From contig NC_080424.1 of NCBI RefSeq assembly GCF_029873635.1, forward strand, positions 48,501-112,500: a DNA stretch of 64,000 nucleotides. The letters run 5' to 3'. The translations under genes were made by a program, and so were the position numbers. The DNA comes from Malania oleifera. Its lineage: Eukaryota; Streptophyta; Magnoliopsida; Santalales; Ximeniaceae. The notes beneath the pieces were generated by a model. It was not told the DNA's origin, did no database searches, and was given only the letters and a program-made list of their open reading frames with translations. Below, one piece after another: positions 10,223 through 22,030 of this stretch. Every line of letters starts with the position of its first letter. Positions within the stretch are counted from its first letter, which is position 1.

Positions 10223-11263
10223 GTAGCCGCCCCTTCAATAATCAACCATAACTCAAATTTTCATTTGTCAACCCAAATTTTGTTTGGTGCAGAGGACCTT
10301 ATTTATTGTTTTTAGGAACTTTCAAACACTCCTAATTTTAATGAAAACAAGAAAATTAGAAACCCTAGGAATATTATAAGGTCTACCAAAATTTGAATTC
10401 ACAACCTCTTAAATAAGAAAATTTTGAGCAGAAAACAATTTTCTAAATTCAAAGCATGACACAATTAAGTGCAAGCAAACAAATCTATCATTAAACTACT
10501 GCTAATTGTAATGCCCCATTCTGAGAAGTAAGAACAAAATTTTATAAATAACTTGTTCATGGGTTATATAGCCTCAGGATGGAATGCAGTATCTTTTTGT
10601 TTGTCTCATTATCATGTTTTGCATCACTTCTATTTTCCTACTGCAGGCCTTGTGAAGGTGGCAACACCTTTTACAAATTCGAATTGCTTTTACGGTTTTA
10701 CCTAGCAAATATATTTTGTAATAGAAAAAAGAATATTAAGATAAAAGAACACGTGAAGGATGAGAAATCCTCAAGAAAATCAGAGGAGAAGATAAAAGCA
10801 GAAGGAAGAAAAGATAAAGTGGATTAAGCTAACAAGGACAGCCAATTGTGCTGATGAACATAAACTGCGCTGGATATCAGAGAAAGCCACATTGCCAAAT
10901 CATCCTGTAGAGAAATCCACCTGCAAGCAAAGAAAACAATCCAAGTCCCAAATAAAATTGATAGATGAAGATCGATCTTGAAAAATCAGAGATTTCTCTC
11001 TGGCCAAAATACCTATTAAAAAGAAAAAACTACACACCACCACAAAATCCTTGCATTCTTTTGTCTCAAATATATAAACCTATGTTTGGAAGAGGCCTTG
11101 GATTTGGATTTATGTGAATTTTTACAAAATATTATACACAATTATATTTAATCTTGTCCAAATCCACTCAAATCCAAATATAAGGTCTGAAATTCATGCT
11201 TCCAATGTATGCTAAGTAAATATTTTGCATGCCAATTAATTTGATCCATTGAAATTTTTCAAA
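10223..11263. repeat. Tandem duplication, copy 2 (empty site retained)
   Basis: Parallel to 7735-10222 but reading ACTTGTTCATGGGTTATATAG across 10551-10570 with no LINE, so it preserves the pre-insertion site. The duplication either predates the LINE insertion or the insertion is polymorphic between donor copies. No gene is seen. Confidence 0.9.
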
Positions 11264-12164
11264 GTAAGCTGCAAACTTGGGTAGTTTGATATGTTTGATG
11301 CACTGGGCACACATCCAATCTTGGCTCTTCCTCTATTCAATATATTGATTAAGTGGACTACAAGCCAAGGAATTTGATTTTTCAACATTTCAAATGGGAA
11401 CACTAGAACCAGAATAGAGTTTTTCGCAGAGATTACCTTGGTCTCCACCCCCTCTCACCAGTGGATCCCAAACTTCTGGGATTGGATTTGATTTGACTCT
11501 AGAAACTGACAAATACATCTAAGAACAATAGATGGGCATCATTTTCTTGTCCGAAACACCGATGTGATGCCAAAAATACCCAAAATGAGTTGCAGAAGAT
11601 TAAAAGGACATACTTATCTTGTTTTAAACACAACTGTAATGTCAAAACAAGATTCATCAGGCTTCAACAGATGAAAACAAAGGGTCAACAACCTGTAGGA
11701 GAATTTCAATTCATAAAACAATCTCATTCCATGCAACTGCAATCTTCTTAGGTGAAAAATATAGTATGGAGTGAAGGATGAAAGCATTGGTTGCTCCCAA
11801 AATTCCGATAAATTTCATAAAATGGTTGTCTTGGGCCTTTGCCAGATGTGGTGGAGGCACAGATATGATAACTGGTGATGGAATTTTAGCGCATTTGTTG
11901 TCTTTGATCCAAAATGATGAATTAAAATTTACCGTAGGTATTTCATTATCAAGTTCATGCAATAAATTAAATCCAGTAGAAGGGAAAGGAAGGAGATGGT
12001 TATTGACCCTGTAAAAGGGGAAATGAAGAGTGTCCAAAAATGTTCTCTGCTAGTGCTGTTTCAGTCATAATAACAACAGATGAAACACCCAAAATATTCC
12101 TGAAGGTATTTAATACTGCCCCTATATAAATTTGTAGGGTATTTAAATATTGTAAATGGTGGAT
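11264..12164. other. No gene identified
   Basis: Short open frames on both strands (11711-12037 minus, 11778-12014 plus) overlap one another and show no recognisable domain. I see no RNA gene, repeat terminus or splice-flanked exon here. Confidence 0.4.
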
Positions 12165-13385
12165 TTGTTCTTAAATATCGCGGTCGCGGGTTGCGGGAGA
12201 TGCGGGTGTTACGTTACGGGAAGTGGGCGTAACGGTTGTGAATTTTTTTCACGCATGCACAACCATGCCAAAATCGAAAAATAAGCATGAAATCCATTAA
12301 TACATGTTTTTTAATGAATTTTGAAGGCTTTCATTCAACCTACAAATGCTTTTTAATAAGACATTATGATTTTTATATTAATTTTAGTGCGCTGTTTACA
12401 AAAAAAAAAAAACATATTTTTTTTTATAGTTTACATTACTTTAATGAGTAAAAAGATGTAGAAATGTTATTAAAATGAAGAATCAATTAATTAAAGTCAT
12501 AAAGTCACTAAAAATGAATTAATAGACTCAATACTCAATATACACATTGCGCATACATGAATTTAAAAAGTGATTAATATCAATAAATAATTGAAAATAC
12601 ATGAATACAATATTACAAATTTGTAACATAACACATGTCACCACAAAAAAGAATGACGTGGAGGGTCTTCCTAATTTGCATCTGTATCTTGAGATTGGGA
12701 TTGGAAATTATCGTCCCATCCTTGTGGAAATACATATCTGAATAAACCCAAGTTTGCATCATTTTGTTGTTGCTCTTGAAAATGTACTGGTGGTGAATAT
12801 CCAACTGATATAGGGGGTGCATAATCTCCTCTTTGATCATATATTGAATAATGTCCTTGAGGCTGGGGCTGACTTTGGGTAGTGTGTAGAAGAAGACTCA
12901 CTAGATCCTGAGATTCCTGATCCACTAGGATAAAAACGTGAGTCACAAGATGCATAATGTGGATATGTTGGATGAGATCCATATGATTGGGATGATGAAC
13001 CATCTAAACCAAATTCACCAAAAATACGAACCACACCATATGAATCTTCAGCAAAATCACTAGGGTCACCATGAGCACTCCTTCTCCTGGGTTGTGAAGA
13101 TTGGTTCCCTAGAAGAATACCCAAGTCATAATTTTCAGGTATGTCATGTAGTCCATAACGATCAGAAGGATGTATATCCCTTACAAATGATGTCCCTATG
13201 TCATATCCATAATTATATTCTACACCATCGCCTCCACCACCACCACTACCATTCCCCCCAACCCCAGCTCCAGCACCACTATTACTATCATCATTACTTG
13301 GTGGGTTCAAACCAAGATTGTCATCACTTTGTGTACATTCAGGGCTTGAACTTGAATCATCATGCACGTTTATTAGTGGTTGCAA
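12165..13385 (-). pseudogene. 3' end of a hAT transposase gene (C-terminal low-complexity tail and terminus)
   Basis: On the minus strand 13385 to 12671 encodes a Gly/Ser/Tyr-rich tail (VGGNGSGGGGGDG, SSQSYGSHP, then QPQPQ and FPQGWDDNF) that closely parallels 59674-60430 in the larger hAT at the window end. Downstream (12176-12260) is the same CGGTCGCGGG...GGGCGTAACGG terminal region. A frameshift near 12870 separates the Gly-rich part from the final part. The frame ends at DTDAN-stop where the other copy has Tyr and continues nine residues. The resemblance stops abruptly at 13385, so the catalytic part is missing. Confidence 0.8.
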
Positions 13386-14060
13386 AAACTTGACTCATTC
13401 GAAAAATGAGCAGCTCGGAAGCTATCCCAAGTATAAGAGTTCTATTGTATAATATTTAGCCCAAGGGCTAGATCGTCTACTCAGGGAATTCAGTTTGATC
13501 TCAAATTTTACGTAGTTCCAATCGGAAAGTGAGAAACAAAATGGCATTGAACACAGTTCAGATTAATGAGAAACGGGAATCCTACGTTAACATCCGAATA
13601 AGAATTGAAACACGCGTTGAACTTTGGAATAAAAACTAAAGACGATAACTTTCTTACGTAATTAAAACACGTAATTCTAAAAGCTCAACCAATCACAAAT
13701 TTAAATAAAAACTGATTTTAATGCGATCAAGAACTTAAACAAAAATTCAAAACTTTAAGAACTAAACAGTAAACAGAAACACGGTGAAAATTTGGACTTT
13801 AATTAAACGAACTTAATTTAAATAAAACCTAGTAAAATTTAATTTCTAAAGAAAGATATATTTTATTCCTTTTCTTGTTTTTTTTCTCTTCCAAGAACCA
13901 AACCGAACCTTAATCGATAGAACAAAACGACTCAAGCAAAACTTAAATCTAATGCTAATAACAAATAAGAAAAGCAAGAAAATAACTTGACGTAATTAAT
14001 AATCTTCAAACGATTAAAAGTTTAAAACTTTAAATAAATTCTGAAAATTAACAATATCTA
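13386..14060. other. Unclassified repeat-like sequence
   Basis: The block begins after the hAT break with a stretch (GCCCAAGGGCTAGATCGTCTACTCAGGGA-like, split here by words GCCCAAGGGC and CGTCTACTCAGG) that I associate with LTR/leader regions of plant Ty3/gypsy Tat elements, but no terminal repeat, primer site or protein could be confirmed. No gene is seen. Confidence 0.25.
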
Positions 14061-14840
14061 ATTAACTAGTTAAAAGAAAAAGAAAAAGAAAGACAGGGAG
14101 AGTAGAAGAGTAGGCCGGCTGTTTGGAGCAGGAACAGAGCAGCAGCGGCACAGCAGAGGGGGAGCTGGGAACTCGGTTGGCTTCTCGGGTTGGTGGTCTG
14201 GAGCAGCAGCTACGGCAACAAGCAGCAGTAGAGGCTTCTCCGGGACCAGCAGCAGCAGCAGCAGCAGCACGGCTGGAACAGCAGCTGGGTGTCTTGGGTA
14301 GGAGAAATTGCAGCACGCAGGGAAGAGAGGAGAGAAGGGAGAAGAGGGTTGGGGCTGGTTGTGCGTGAGGGAGAAGATAATTCGAGAGACAGAGGAGAGA
14401 AAGGAGAGCTGGGAGAGAGAGCCGTGCGTGGCCGAGAGAGGAGGCAGAGAGGGAGATTGCTGAGGGAGAAGAAGGAAGAGGGAGAGAAAGGAAAGGAAAG
14501 GGAGAGAAGGGAAAGGAGAGGGTTGAAGAGAGTGAGAGAATAGGGAGCTGAGGAGGGTGCTGAGAGTGGGAGATAAGAGAGCTTGAGAAGGAGTAATGGA
14601 GAAGGGGAGCCGAGAGAGGAGAGGAAAATTGAGAGGCTTAGAAAGGACGATCGGGTATTGGTTTTGCAGAAGAGAAAAAAAAAAAAAAAACAAGAGAAGC
14701 TAGAGTGGGAGAGAAGAGAGGGAGAGAAAGGAGAAGGAAGATTGAAAAAGGAGGTGGCTGGGGCTCTGGAGAAAAAGAAAGAAAAGGATAAATAATGGAA
14801 GAGAGGGGAGAGAGCCCTACCCACGCACGCCTTCAAGGAC
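14061..14840. repeat. Long purine-rich tract
   Basis: About 700 bp of strongly GA-rich + strand (AGAGAGGGAGAAG words), including a CAG/GCA repeat at about 14245-14270 that would read poly-Ala or poly-Gln and an A run at 14677-14692. Long open frames on both strands are an effect of the skew and have no domains. It may be a 5' leader of a transposon or a host gene leader. Confidence 0.5.
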
Positions 14841-15850
14841 CCGGCTGCATGGCCTTTCTTTTACAAATGATGAAAACAACAGTCAGTTTAGTTGATTTCT
14901 CTTTTACTGTATGGTGGGAGGTCCTTCACATGAATCCAACCCCTTGACAGTTAATTGTACCCTGAAACTCATTGATTTGATTAAAACATAGGTGCTCAAT
15001 TCCATGTTTCTTAAGTGGAATCCAATGCTTTAATCAGTAATTGATTGTTCAGTGAAAACATCCACTGATTCACTGATCTTTTTTTTTTTCAAAATTTCAC
15101 CCAGTACATTTGACTGAAAGCCACAATTATTTCCAACAGTGCGTTTCCCATCCATTTGCCTCAGCTGCATAACTCATGCCCCCTCTCCCCAGCCTGTTAA
15201 AAAGGCATAAAGATACTCCCAATAACGGAGCTGGGCGTTCAATGGATAGGATTTTAGAATGAAACCAACATGACCATTTTAATCTCTTGAAAGTGATTAC
15301 CGCTGGCTCATTCATATTCCCGTTTCAGCAACCAGGAGATACACTGATCAAACAATAGAAGAGATAAATGCCTTGTTTGTTGTTTGCTCCAATGTCAGAA
15401 GACTCCTATTTTAGCATTTCCTTTCTTTTTTTCTCTTGAAGTGTTTATTATTTTCTTTGAACCCTCCTTTTTGTCCTATTTGACAAGTAACAATTGTGGT
15501 TCAGGAAAACTGAATTATCATTTGGTCGGATTTTCCAACAAGGACATTTGACAGGCAAAAAAGCAATCTATAGATTTCTTTCTTTCTTTAATAGCCAGGC
15601 GAATGCCAGAAGGATATTTGGATAACTGTTTTGCATGAATGAATGTTTTGTTAAAAACAGAAGACCATCAATCGAGGTATAAATGGCAATGAAAATGGTG
15701 GTGGCAATACAGGTGAGGGAGTGGCCATGGTGGTGTGGGTTGATGGCACCTTTTTTTCTTTGTTGCATCCAAAAGCGGAAAAAAGCAGTGTTGAAATTCT
15801 AACCAAACAGTACTTACGATTTCATAGGTAGCTGCTTTATGATCAACTAG
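14841..15850. other. No gene identified
   Basis: AT-rich spacer or intron-like sequence. The minus-strand open frame at 15127-15315 shows no domain and no splice context. Confidence 0.35.
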
Positions 15851-15858
15851 TTGTGTTT

Positions 15859-17067
15859 AAGGCTGTTAGAATTGGAATCCTACATAGGATCGTTGGGAGG
15901 CTCCACAGAATCAGATTGTAGGATTGGATTGTGGATCATAAGATTCTACTTGCAATGTAAAATAAATTAAAATTTTGTATATTTGGAAATTTATGACAGC
16001 TCTCAATAAAATAATCCTTAGAACTTGATAGCAAGTTCAAGAAATTAAAACAAATTTCACGAATGTAGATAGCTTGCTAACTAGCACCTAGCAGTTTTTC
16101 CTTCAACAGTTTTGAACCTAAAAAAGGAAAAAAAAATCTAAATAGCCTGAACTGCAAAATGCTCTGCAAAGGGCAGACTGTTGCTAGCTTATTTATTTAA
16201 TAATTATAATTAAAAAGAAAAGCAAAAAGACTGAAGAGAAGAAGGAAGAAGAAACTGCTGATCTTAATTCAGTGAACTGGTGTAAATTTCTCAGTTTCTG
16301 TGGTTTTGTCGTCAGACCATAAGAAGAAGAAGGAAAAAAAAGAAGGAAGAGGAAGAACTTTTTGTTAGTGGCAAAAAAAAGAAGAGGAAAAAGAATGCTA
16401 TATGCTCTCTGCTTTGGGAAAAAAGATGTGTCTCTGGCTTGTCAATAATAGAGGGGGGGGGGGGGGGAGAGGAAGAAAGTAAAAAGAACTACAAAGATAA
16501 CACAACTGCTACAGGCCAGCAACTTTAAGCTCTCAGCTTGACTGTGAAACTCCTTATTTGTTGAAGCTCTCTGCTGATCTCAAAGCTCTCAGCTGACCTC
16601 TACTGTTGCCGGAAGAAGGAACAGTCCAAGCCTTCTGATAGGCAACCTAGGATCCGTCTGTTAAGTTCTGGGAGAGTTTCAATTTTGAAGGAACAGAGCT
16701 TTCAAGAGATGCTCAGCTGCTTTCGTGACTTGGATTGAACAAATCCTAGAACATGATAATTATGTTGCCCTAATTTTGATGCATTTGAGTCAACTAGACC
16801 AAATTTTGTGTCTAAGTAAAGTGTCTGGGCCAATAAAAATATATATTGGGCCTTTTTCTTTAAAATCCTAAATAGGAAAAATCCGAATTCTATTGCAAAA
16901 GTAGGATCACAAGTAGGATCGAGATCCTAAGATCCTAACGATCCAAATAAGATCCTATTGGGATCCTACTTTATTAAGATTCTGTTTAAGATCCGAGTCG
17001 ATTAGGCAAGTATGAATTATAGGATCGTATAATTGCACGATCCGGATGGGGATTTTGATAACCATGG
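15859..17067. mobile_element. Non-autonomous hAT-like element (1.2 kb)
   Basis: Flanks TTGTGTTT (15851-15858) and TTGTTTTT (17068-17075) form an 8-bp target duplication with one difference. The termini are loosely inverted (GGCTGTTAGAATTGGAATCC against the complement of GGATTTTGATAACC). Subterminal regions are crowded with GATCCTA/TAGGATC words, about ten near 16890-17030 and several near 15880-15950, in both orientations. No transposase is encoded. A G run of 15 lies at 16453-16467. A short open stretch near 16575-16740 (ending SCFRDLD-stop) has no start and no known match. Confidence 0.6.
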
Positions 17068-17109
17068 TTGTTTTTCTATATTCATTTGTTTTTCATTGCA
17101 TATTGTCAG

Positions 17110-17219
17110 AATCTATGGTTATTCTGCACCGCCGGGTCCAAGAAAGTCTCTTCTCAAGTGTTTCATAAAACAAAATCGATCTACCCAAACTTACCATCTG
17201 TACTTCAATTTAACTCAAG
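17110..17219 (+). pseudogene. Tubby-like protein exon
   Basis: A 110-bp exon-like block bounded by an acceptor (TATTGTCAG|A) and a donor (CAAG|GTGAGC) reads IYGYSAPPGPRKSLLKCFIK, then QNRSTQTYHLYFNLTQ. The pattern PGPR...CFIKR..S..TYHLYL.L is a hallmark strand of the Tubby C-terminal domain, which binds phosphoinositides; plant members often carry an F-box. Exon borders agree with those I recall for plant Tubby-like genes. Upstream exons are missing or displaced by the hAT-like element ending 43 bp away. Because the next exon is damaged the gene is probably dead, although this exon alone is intact. Confidence 0.6.
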
Positions 17220-17383
17220 GTGAGCGTCTACTATTATAGCTGCATGTCACTTAGCCAATGGCAGAAAAATCATGTTTAATCTCTTTTTCTAACAATAAAC
17301 AAGGCATTGGAACCAGCAGATCCACTGATCCAATCATGTTTTTTTTTTTTTTTTTTAAATTACATGTTCAGTCCATTTTATAG

Positions 17384-17480
17384 GCCATTGTCGAAGACTG
17401 TGAAGCTTAATCTCTTGCAAGTGATTTGTGGTATGGTTCATCTAGTGGAGACGGAAACAAGGCATTCATAGCAATGTGAG
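17384..17480 (+). pseudogene. Probable decayed next exon of the Tubby-like gene
   Basis: After an AG at about 17383 the + strand reads AIVEDCEA, a stop, then SLASDLWYGSSSGDGNKAF, which loosely follows the Tubby order of a short loop, a Ser-rich strand and G-K-x-F. The conserved Arg-rich (RRTTCTEY-like) strand is missing and there is an in-frame TAA. The match is weak and rests on position after the good exon. Confidence 0.3.
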
Positions 17481-18559
17481 TGTAGTGTTTTGGTTTTTCC
17501 ATTGGTTTGATATTTTTGGTGATTTGTCTCTTTAGATTACGGTCTTCAATTTAAAAAACATAAAATCCTGTATTATTGTGTGATGGTGGTAAGACATTTG
17601 TTGTGAAATTCTGTCTCTTGTGGGAGGCTAATATTTTTTAATCAGCCCTTTGCTTGGACTCCAAATTTTCAGCCCTTTTTTCTGTTTTTTTTTTTTAAAC
17701 CTTCACTATTTGAAGACCAAGTGATAAGTAAATAAATGGATTCACTGGAGAACTAGTCACGAGGTACTACAGGAACAAAAGGGTTCTGATGTTTGGAGTA
17801 GATGAGAACACCTTTTGAATAAGTTCTGTAGATACAACTTTTTAGCAAGAGTACCTCAAGCAGATATTCCGTAAAATTGTTCAACTTCCTAGTCCTTGGC
17901 TGTCATTGAAAATTTATGTTCTAAACTGCTGTGTCATTCATTGAAGTAATACGGTTCTGCGATCAAAGCATTCATTGAACTTTAGGGAGACTTGGTGACA
18001 ATACCTGAAGACAGAACCATAGAGCCTGACATAAATTACATAGTTTCCTGAGATATCCACTTTCTGAACATGACCAAACATTCTTTAGGCTTGTACTCTG
18101 TGGCTCTGTCCTTCTCCCTGCACATACAACCCCCCCAAAAGACAACCAAAATCGAGAAGAAAAAGATAACCATCATAGTATGGCAGAAAAATAAAGAAGA
18201 AATGGAAATGTTGATAGTCATTTATGGAAGCTAATGTTCTTCTAATTGCTACGGCTTGTTGATAAATTGACTACGCATCCAAATAAATAATTAAAATACA
18301 AATTTAATCTAATGTGCTTCTAATGTTAGATTTCATTGTGCCTATTATAGAAAATGGCATGTACTCCGTCGGCTAGGGAGAAAAGAGTGCTTATGGCTGT
18401 CACTTTTACATGGATTTGTTAAATCAACTCTAATGATCATGACACTAGCAATAATTATGATTGTGAAATTTCAAATTGTGAGAAGACTTGTGGTGGACAG
18501 AAGATTCAAGGCATTTAGTGAGAGAAATAAGCCTCAGGAGAATGGTGTTTGATTGTGAT
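17481..18559. other. No gene identified
   Basis: Intron- or spacer-like sequence with T runs at 17337-17356 and 17686-17696. No further Tubby exon could be recognised. Confidence 0.35.
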
Positions 18560-18667
18560 CGAGCTTGTATTTTATTTTTTTTGATAATCAAAGAAAGTAT
18601 ATTAGATAGGGAAAAAGAAGCTACAATGTGTGGGGACAAGGAGTCTGCCAAAAAAAAAAAAAAAAAT
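18560..18667 (+). mobile_element. Possible L1 LINE 3' tail
   Basis: A TTTTTTTTGATAATCAAAGA stretch followed by about 80 bp and an A run at 18651-18666 resembles the 3' end of plant L1 elements. There is no reverse transcriptase next to it. Support is limited to the poly(A) and the recalled consensus. Confidence 0.3.
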
Positions 18668-18744
18668 AAAGAAAGAAAAAACAAAAAAACCAAATATCAC
18701 ACCATGAAACTAGATGCAATTAACCAAGAAAACCCCTTTTCACT

Positions 18745-19852
18745 CTCTTTGATCATTTTATCTTTGAATTTTACAATATTTTTTGTCCCTCGAACTCCAC
18801 CACCTAGTCCTTTTGCGTTGATTTATGTTGTTCTTTCTCTTTGAATTTTTAGCGTATAGATCTAATTCAAGGGCTCTGTTGTAGAGCCTAACTTTCACCA
18901 ATGATAACCTTACAATCCTCACAAGATGGATGATCCCTCTTCTTAGTTAGTAAGAAATCTATCTGGCGTTCATTGTGCCCACTCTTGAAAGTTATTGAGT
19001 GTTCTTCTCTTATCATAAAGCATGTGTTCAATATAACCAAATCAAATGTTATGGCAAAATCTAAAATCATATCACCGACCTCATTTTTATCTCGATATCC
19101 GTGGTCTCCATTTATCCTCTCTTAACCTATATTGTCCTTTCCAATGTGTCCACTCAAATAAGCTCTTATGAATATTTTTTCAAACCCTAGTATCCTATGT
19201 ATAATATTATCTATATCTTCCCAAAATTGTCTTTTAAGATTTTCTTCTAGGCCTAGTTGGTAGTAACGGATCCATATAGCCGACCCCACCTACTGGGATT
19301 TAAGGCTTAGCCTTGTTGTTGTATTCCCTATTCTTTTATTATAGTCTACATTATTTTTTAGGCTTTTGTCTACAATGATTCCGACCCAGTTTTTTTATGT
19401 TTTTCTTTTCCAATGTACCACAATTTAAATCCTTATTTTTCAATTTCAAACTTTCTCCCCTATCCATTTGGTCACTTGAAGGCAGATTGAGTTAATTTTC
19501 CTTTTGATCATTATATCCACTATCTCCATGTTTTTGCCCAAAGGAGTCCCTATATTCCAAGTTGCTAATTTGATCCTAGCTTCTTATGTAAACTTCTTTA
19601 CCCTCTCCTGTCTAGAAATACCTAGTCTAGTGCACCCTTGTCCATTTTTCACTACACCCTTATGGTGTGAGTGCAACACATTTCTTGTAGGGGACATCCC
19701 AGTGAATTCTTGATAAGGATTTACACTATAAAGATCTGAGAAGTTTTACGGTAGTTCTTAGCTACGTAATGCAATCTTGCTTCTTTATCCAGATTTGGGA
19801 TCAGTTGCGCATACAAAGATTTAGGGCAAAAAGTGATCCACAGGTGGAGTGC
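18745..19852 (-). mobile_element. RTE LINE fragment (endonuclease region and 5' end)
   Basis: This runs parallel to 33830-34860 of the larger RTE copy: shared blocks include CTTGAAAGTTATT, AATATATT-type endonuclease text and the 5' leader around 19795-19852 (GGGATCAGTTGCGCATAC against GGGACCGGTTGTGTATAC). No intact reading frame survives. At about 19255-19320 an RTE-type 3'-end sequence (CCGACCCCACCTACTGGG...CTTGTTGTTG) replaces the expected interior. Confidence 0.75.
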
Positions 19853-20269
19853 AAGTAAGTATTGTTTCTTTAATGATAAAAAAGGTTAATTGAATGGCAC
19901 AAATTGCTTTAAAAAATTAGTGAAGTTGAGATTATGTATCATTCATAAGTTGTGCATGCTATTACTCGTATACAAAATGAAATGCAAGTTCTTGAAGAAA
20001 TAAAAGTTGTTAAAATGCAAAGTTTTATCCTAAAATCAAAATACTCATGAAATCAGTAGCGTTGAGTCACGTGTTGTTTTGAATTGCAAAAAAATAAATG
20101 CATGCTACTTTTTGAACGAACAATTCTCAAGTTCAATGCAAGAATCTTAGAATCCCAAAATCCATAATCTAAGTAACTACAACTTTACCCTGCATCCACT
20201 TTAAAACTGCACACACAAGCAACTATCAAAATTAATCATGCTAGAAGAAAGCCTAACTGCCCTTTTTTT

Positions 20270-21130
20270 CTTTCTAGGAAACTTCATCTCATTAAAATCG
20301 CCTCCAGTAACCATTTGGCCTAGAAGGACCATACACAAATGTAACCCAACATTGACCTGCACCTCTAATATCTAACAACACAGAAAGAAAATAACACACC
20401 AAACTAATAAATTTGAAAATGGAGTCAGTTATCCTAATAACTTAAATTCCCCTCGCCACTTCATAGGAAGGAAGAAACTCTCACACCTTAAGTCTCCCCT
20501 CCCAAAAGCCCTTAATCATGCCCCTTATCCACCTTCCCTAGTTTAATTTCCTAAATGAAAACAATATCAAGAGCACTTCTACACAAAACTTCTTTAACAA
20601 GCTCACTCTTCTTCGCATCCCCTAAACGTCTTAACATTCCAATAATTGTCTTGATATTTAACTAATTTACCCCCTAGCTAAATCATTTTTCCCCATGACT
20701 AAAAGAGGTAGCAAACTTATTCAACTCTTTTCACTCCCTTTTTTCCTTCCTTTTATAGGTCCTAGGAATGACAACCCTCTTTCAAATCATTTGGACTAAG
20801 TTGAACCTCATCCCTTCAAGGAGTTCTTGTGGGACACAATCCCACTCACTTACTAAAGAGTTAGTAGCTAGGTTTTTCCCTTATTAGATTCCTCTCTTTG
20901 GCACAAGCTATTATGAATAATTTCAATCATATTAGGAATGGGTAAACTAGTTTTTGAAAATATAAGCTCCCTTTGTAATCTTTTGTTCGATTCAATTTCA
21001 GCCTCGCCCACATTCGTTTTGGAATGAGACATAGTAGAGATACTAATAGGATAGCATTCCAAATGGGAACAAAAGGCCATAGTGCCCACCTCCATTACAT
21101 CTTCTTAACGGTTTCATGTATTCTTTAAAT
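20270..21130 (-). pseudogene. L1-type LINE endonuclease fragment
   Basis: Read on the minus strand, about 20660-20500 gives LRRLGDAKKSELVKEVL and ALDIVFI-stop-EIKL, matching the L1 endonuclease start (NVRGLG..KKR...; D.....QETK). About 20400-20280 gives WVTFVYGPS and GGDFNEMKF, the conserved endonuclease strands, in two frames. Stops and shifts are many. Sequence on the 5' side to about 21130 is probably ORF1 or linker and is not recognisable. The reverse transcriptase part is absent. Confidence 0.65.
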
Positions 21131-22030
21131 GGTGAACACCAACCCACGTTTCTTTTGGGAGCTTATTGGTCCTTCATCCCCCACTTTCTTTTGCCCAAAT
21201 AAAATGCCATTTGAGCACCAACCCATGTTTCTTATGGGAGCTTATTGATCCTTCATCCCCCACATTCTTTTTTCCAGATTTACATCTCACTAGCGGCGCA
21301 TGTGCTCCTCTCGATTTTTCTTTAGACAAGAGCTAGAATTAGGATCTCCCATCTCAACTTGGTACCGTTCCATCTTATGTCAATTCATGAAATTTTATGT
21401 TCTTGTGTTGACAATATGAATAATTTGCTTTACTGGTTCATAATAGTTCTTTAAAAAGTAGTACAGATACTTGAACATTGTATGCACTCATCTTATATCA
21501 ATCGTAAATTTATTAATTCTAAATATAATGATGAACCCATTACTCTTATTTTCAATTTTTTTTTCCTATTTGGAATAAATATTTTTGTTATTTGTGATAA
21601 CAAATTTTTTAACAATAAAGGTATGAACTATTGTGAGTAAATTGCTTTTGTTGCTTCATAATTTGTACAAAAAAAAAAAGAAGAGTATTTGATGCCTAAA
21701 CATTATACCTGTTTATCTTAAATAAATTCGATAATTAACCCACTAATTTTATTTTTATTATTTCTATTTCCATTTGAGTTAACAAAATTATCTAAATTGT
21801 CCTTTGGAATGACATACTCTAATAATCTTATTTTTTAGAGTGAGGTGGGAATATATTTGCTCCGATTACATAACAAGACTTTTTTGTAATAGTTAAGTTA
21901 TAATTGCAGCACTTCTTAGTCCTAAAATAAACATGAGAAGGGAATATGGCACTACATTCTTAGGAATATTAGAAAATCACCTAAAATTGTAAGTGTGAAC
22001 ACTTTGAATATTTTGCATTGATTTGTTCAA
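21131..22030. other. No gene; 56-bp direct repeat
   Basis: A unit CACCAACCCACGTTTCTTTT...CATCCCCCACTTTCTTTT at 21137-21192 recurs at 21216-21272 with a few differences, 79 bp apart. The rest is AT-rich with no supported feature. Confidence 0.5.

Noticed and set aside
11778..12014. Short overlapping + and - frames that might be an exon
   Set aside because: No recognisable domain, no consistent splice sites, and both strands are open by chance.
14061..14840. Long overlapping open frames on both strands (up to about 208 codons)
   Set aside because: They come from a strongly purine-rich strand; the translations are Ser/Leu/Pro or Arg/Glu/Gly low complexity without domains, and frames on both strands are equally open.
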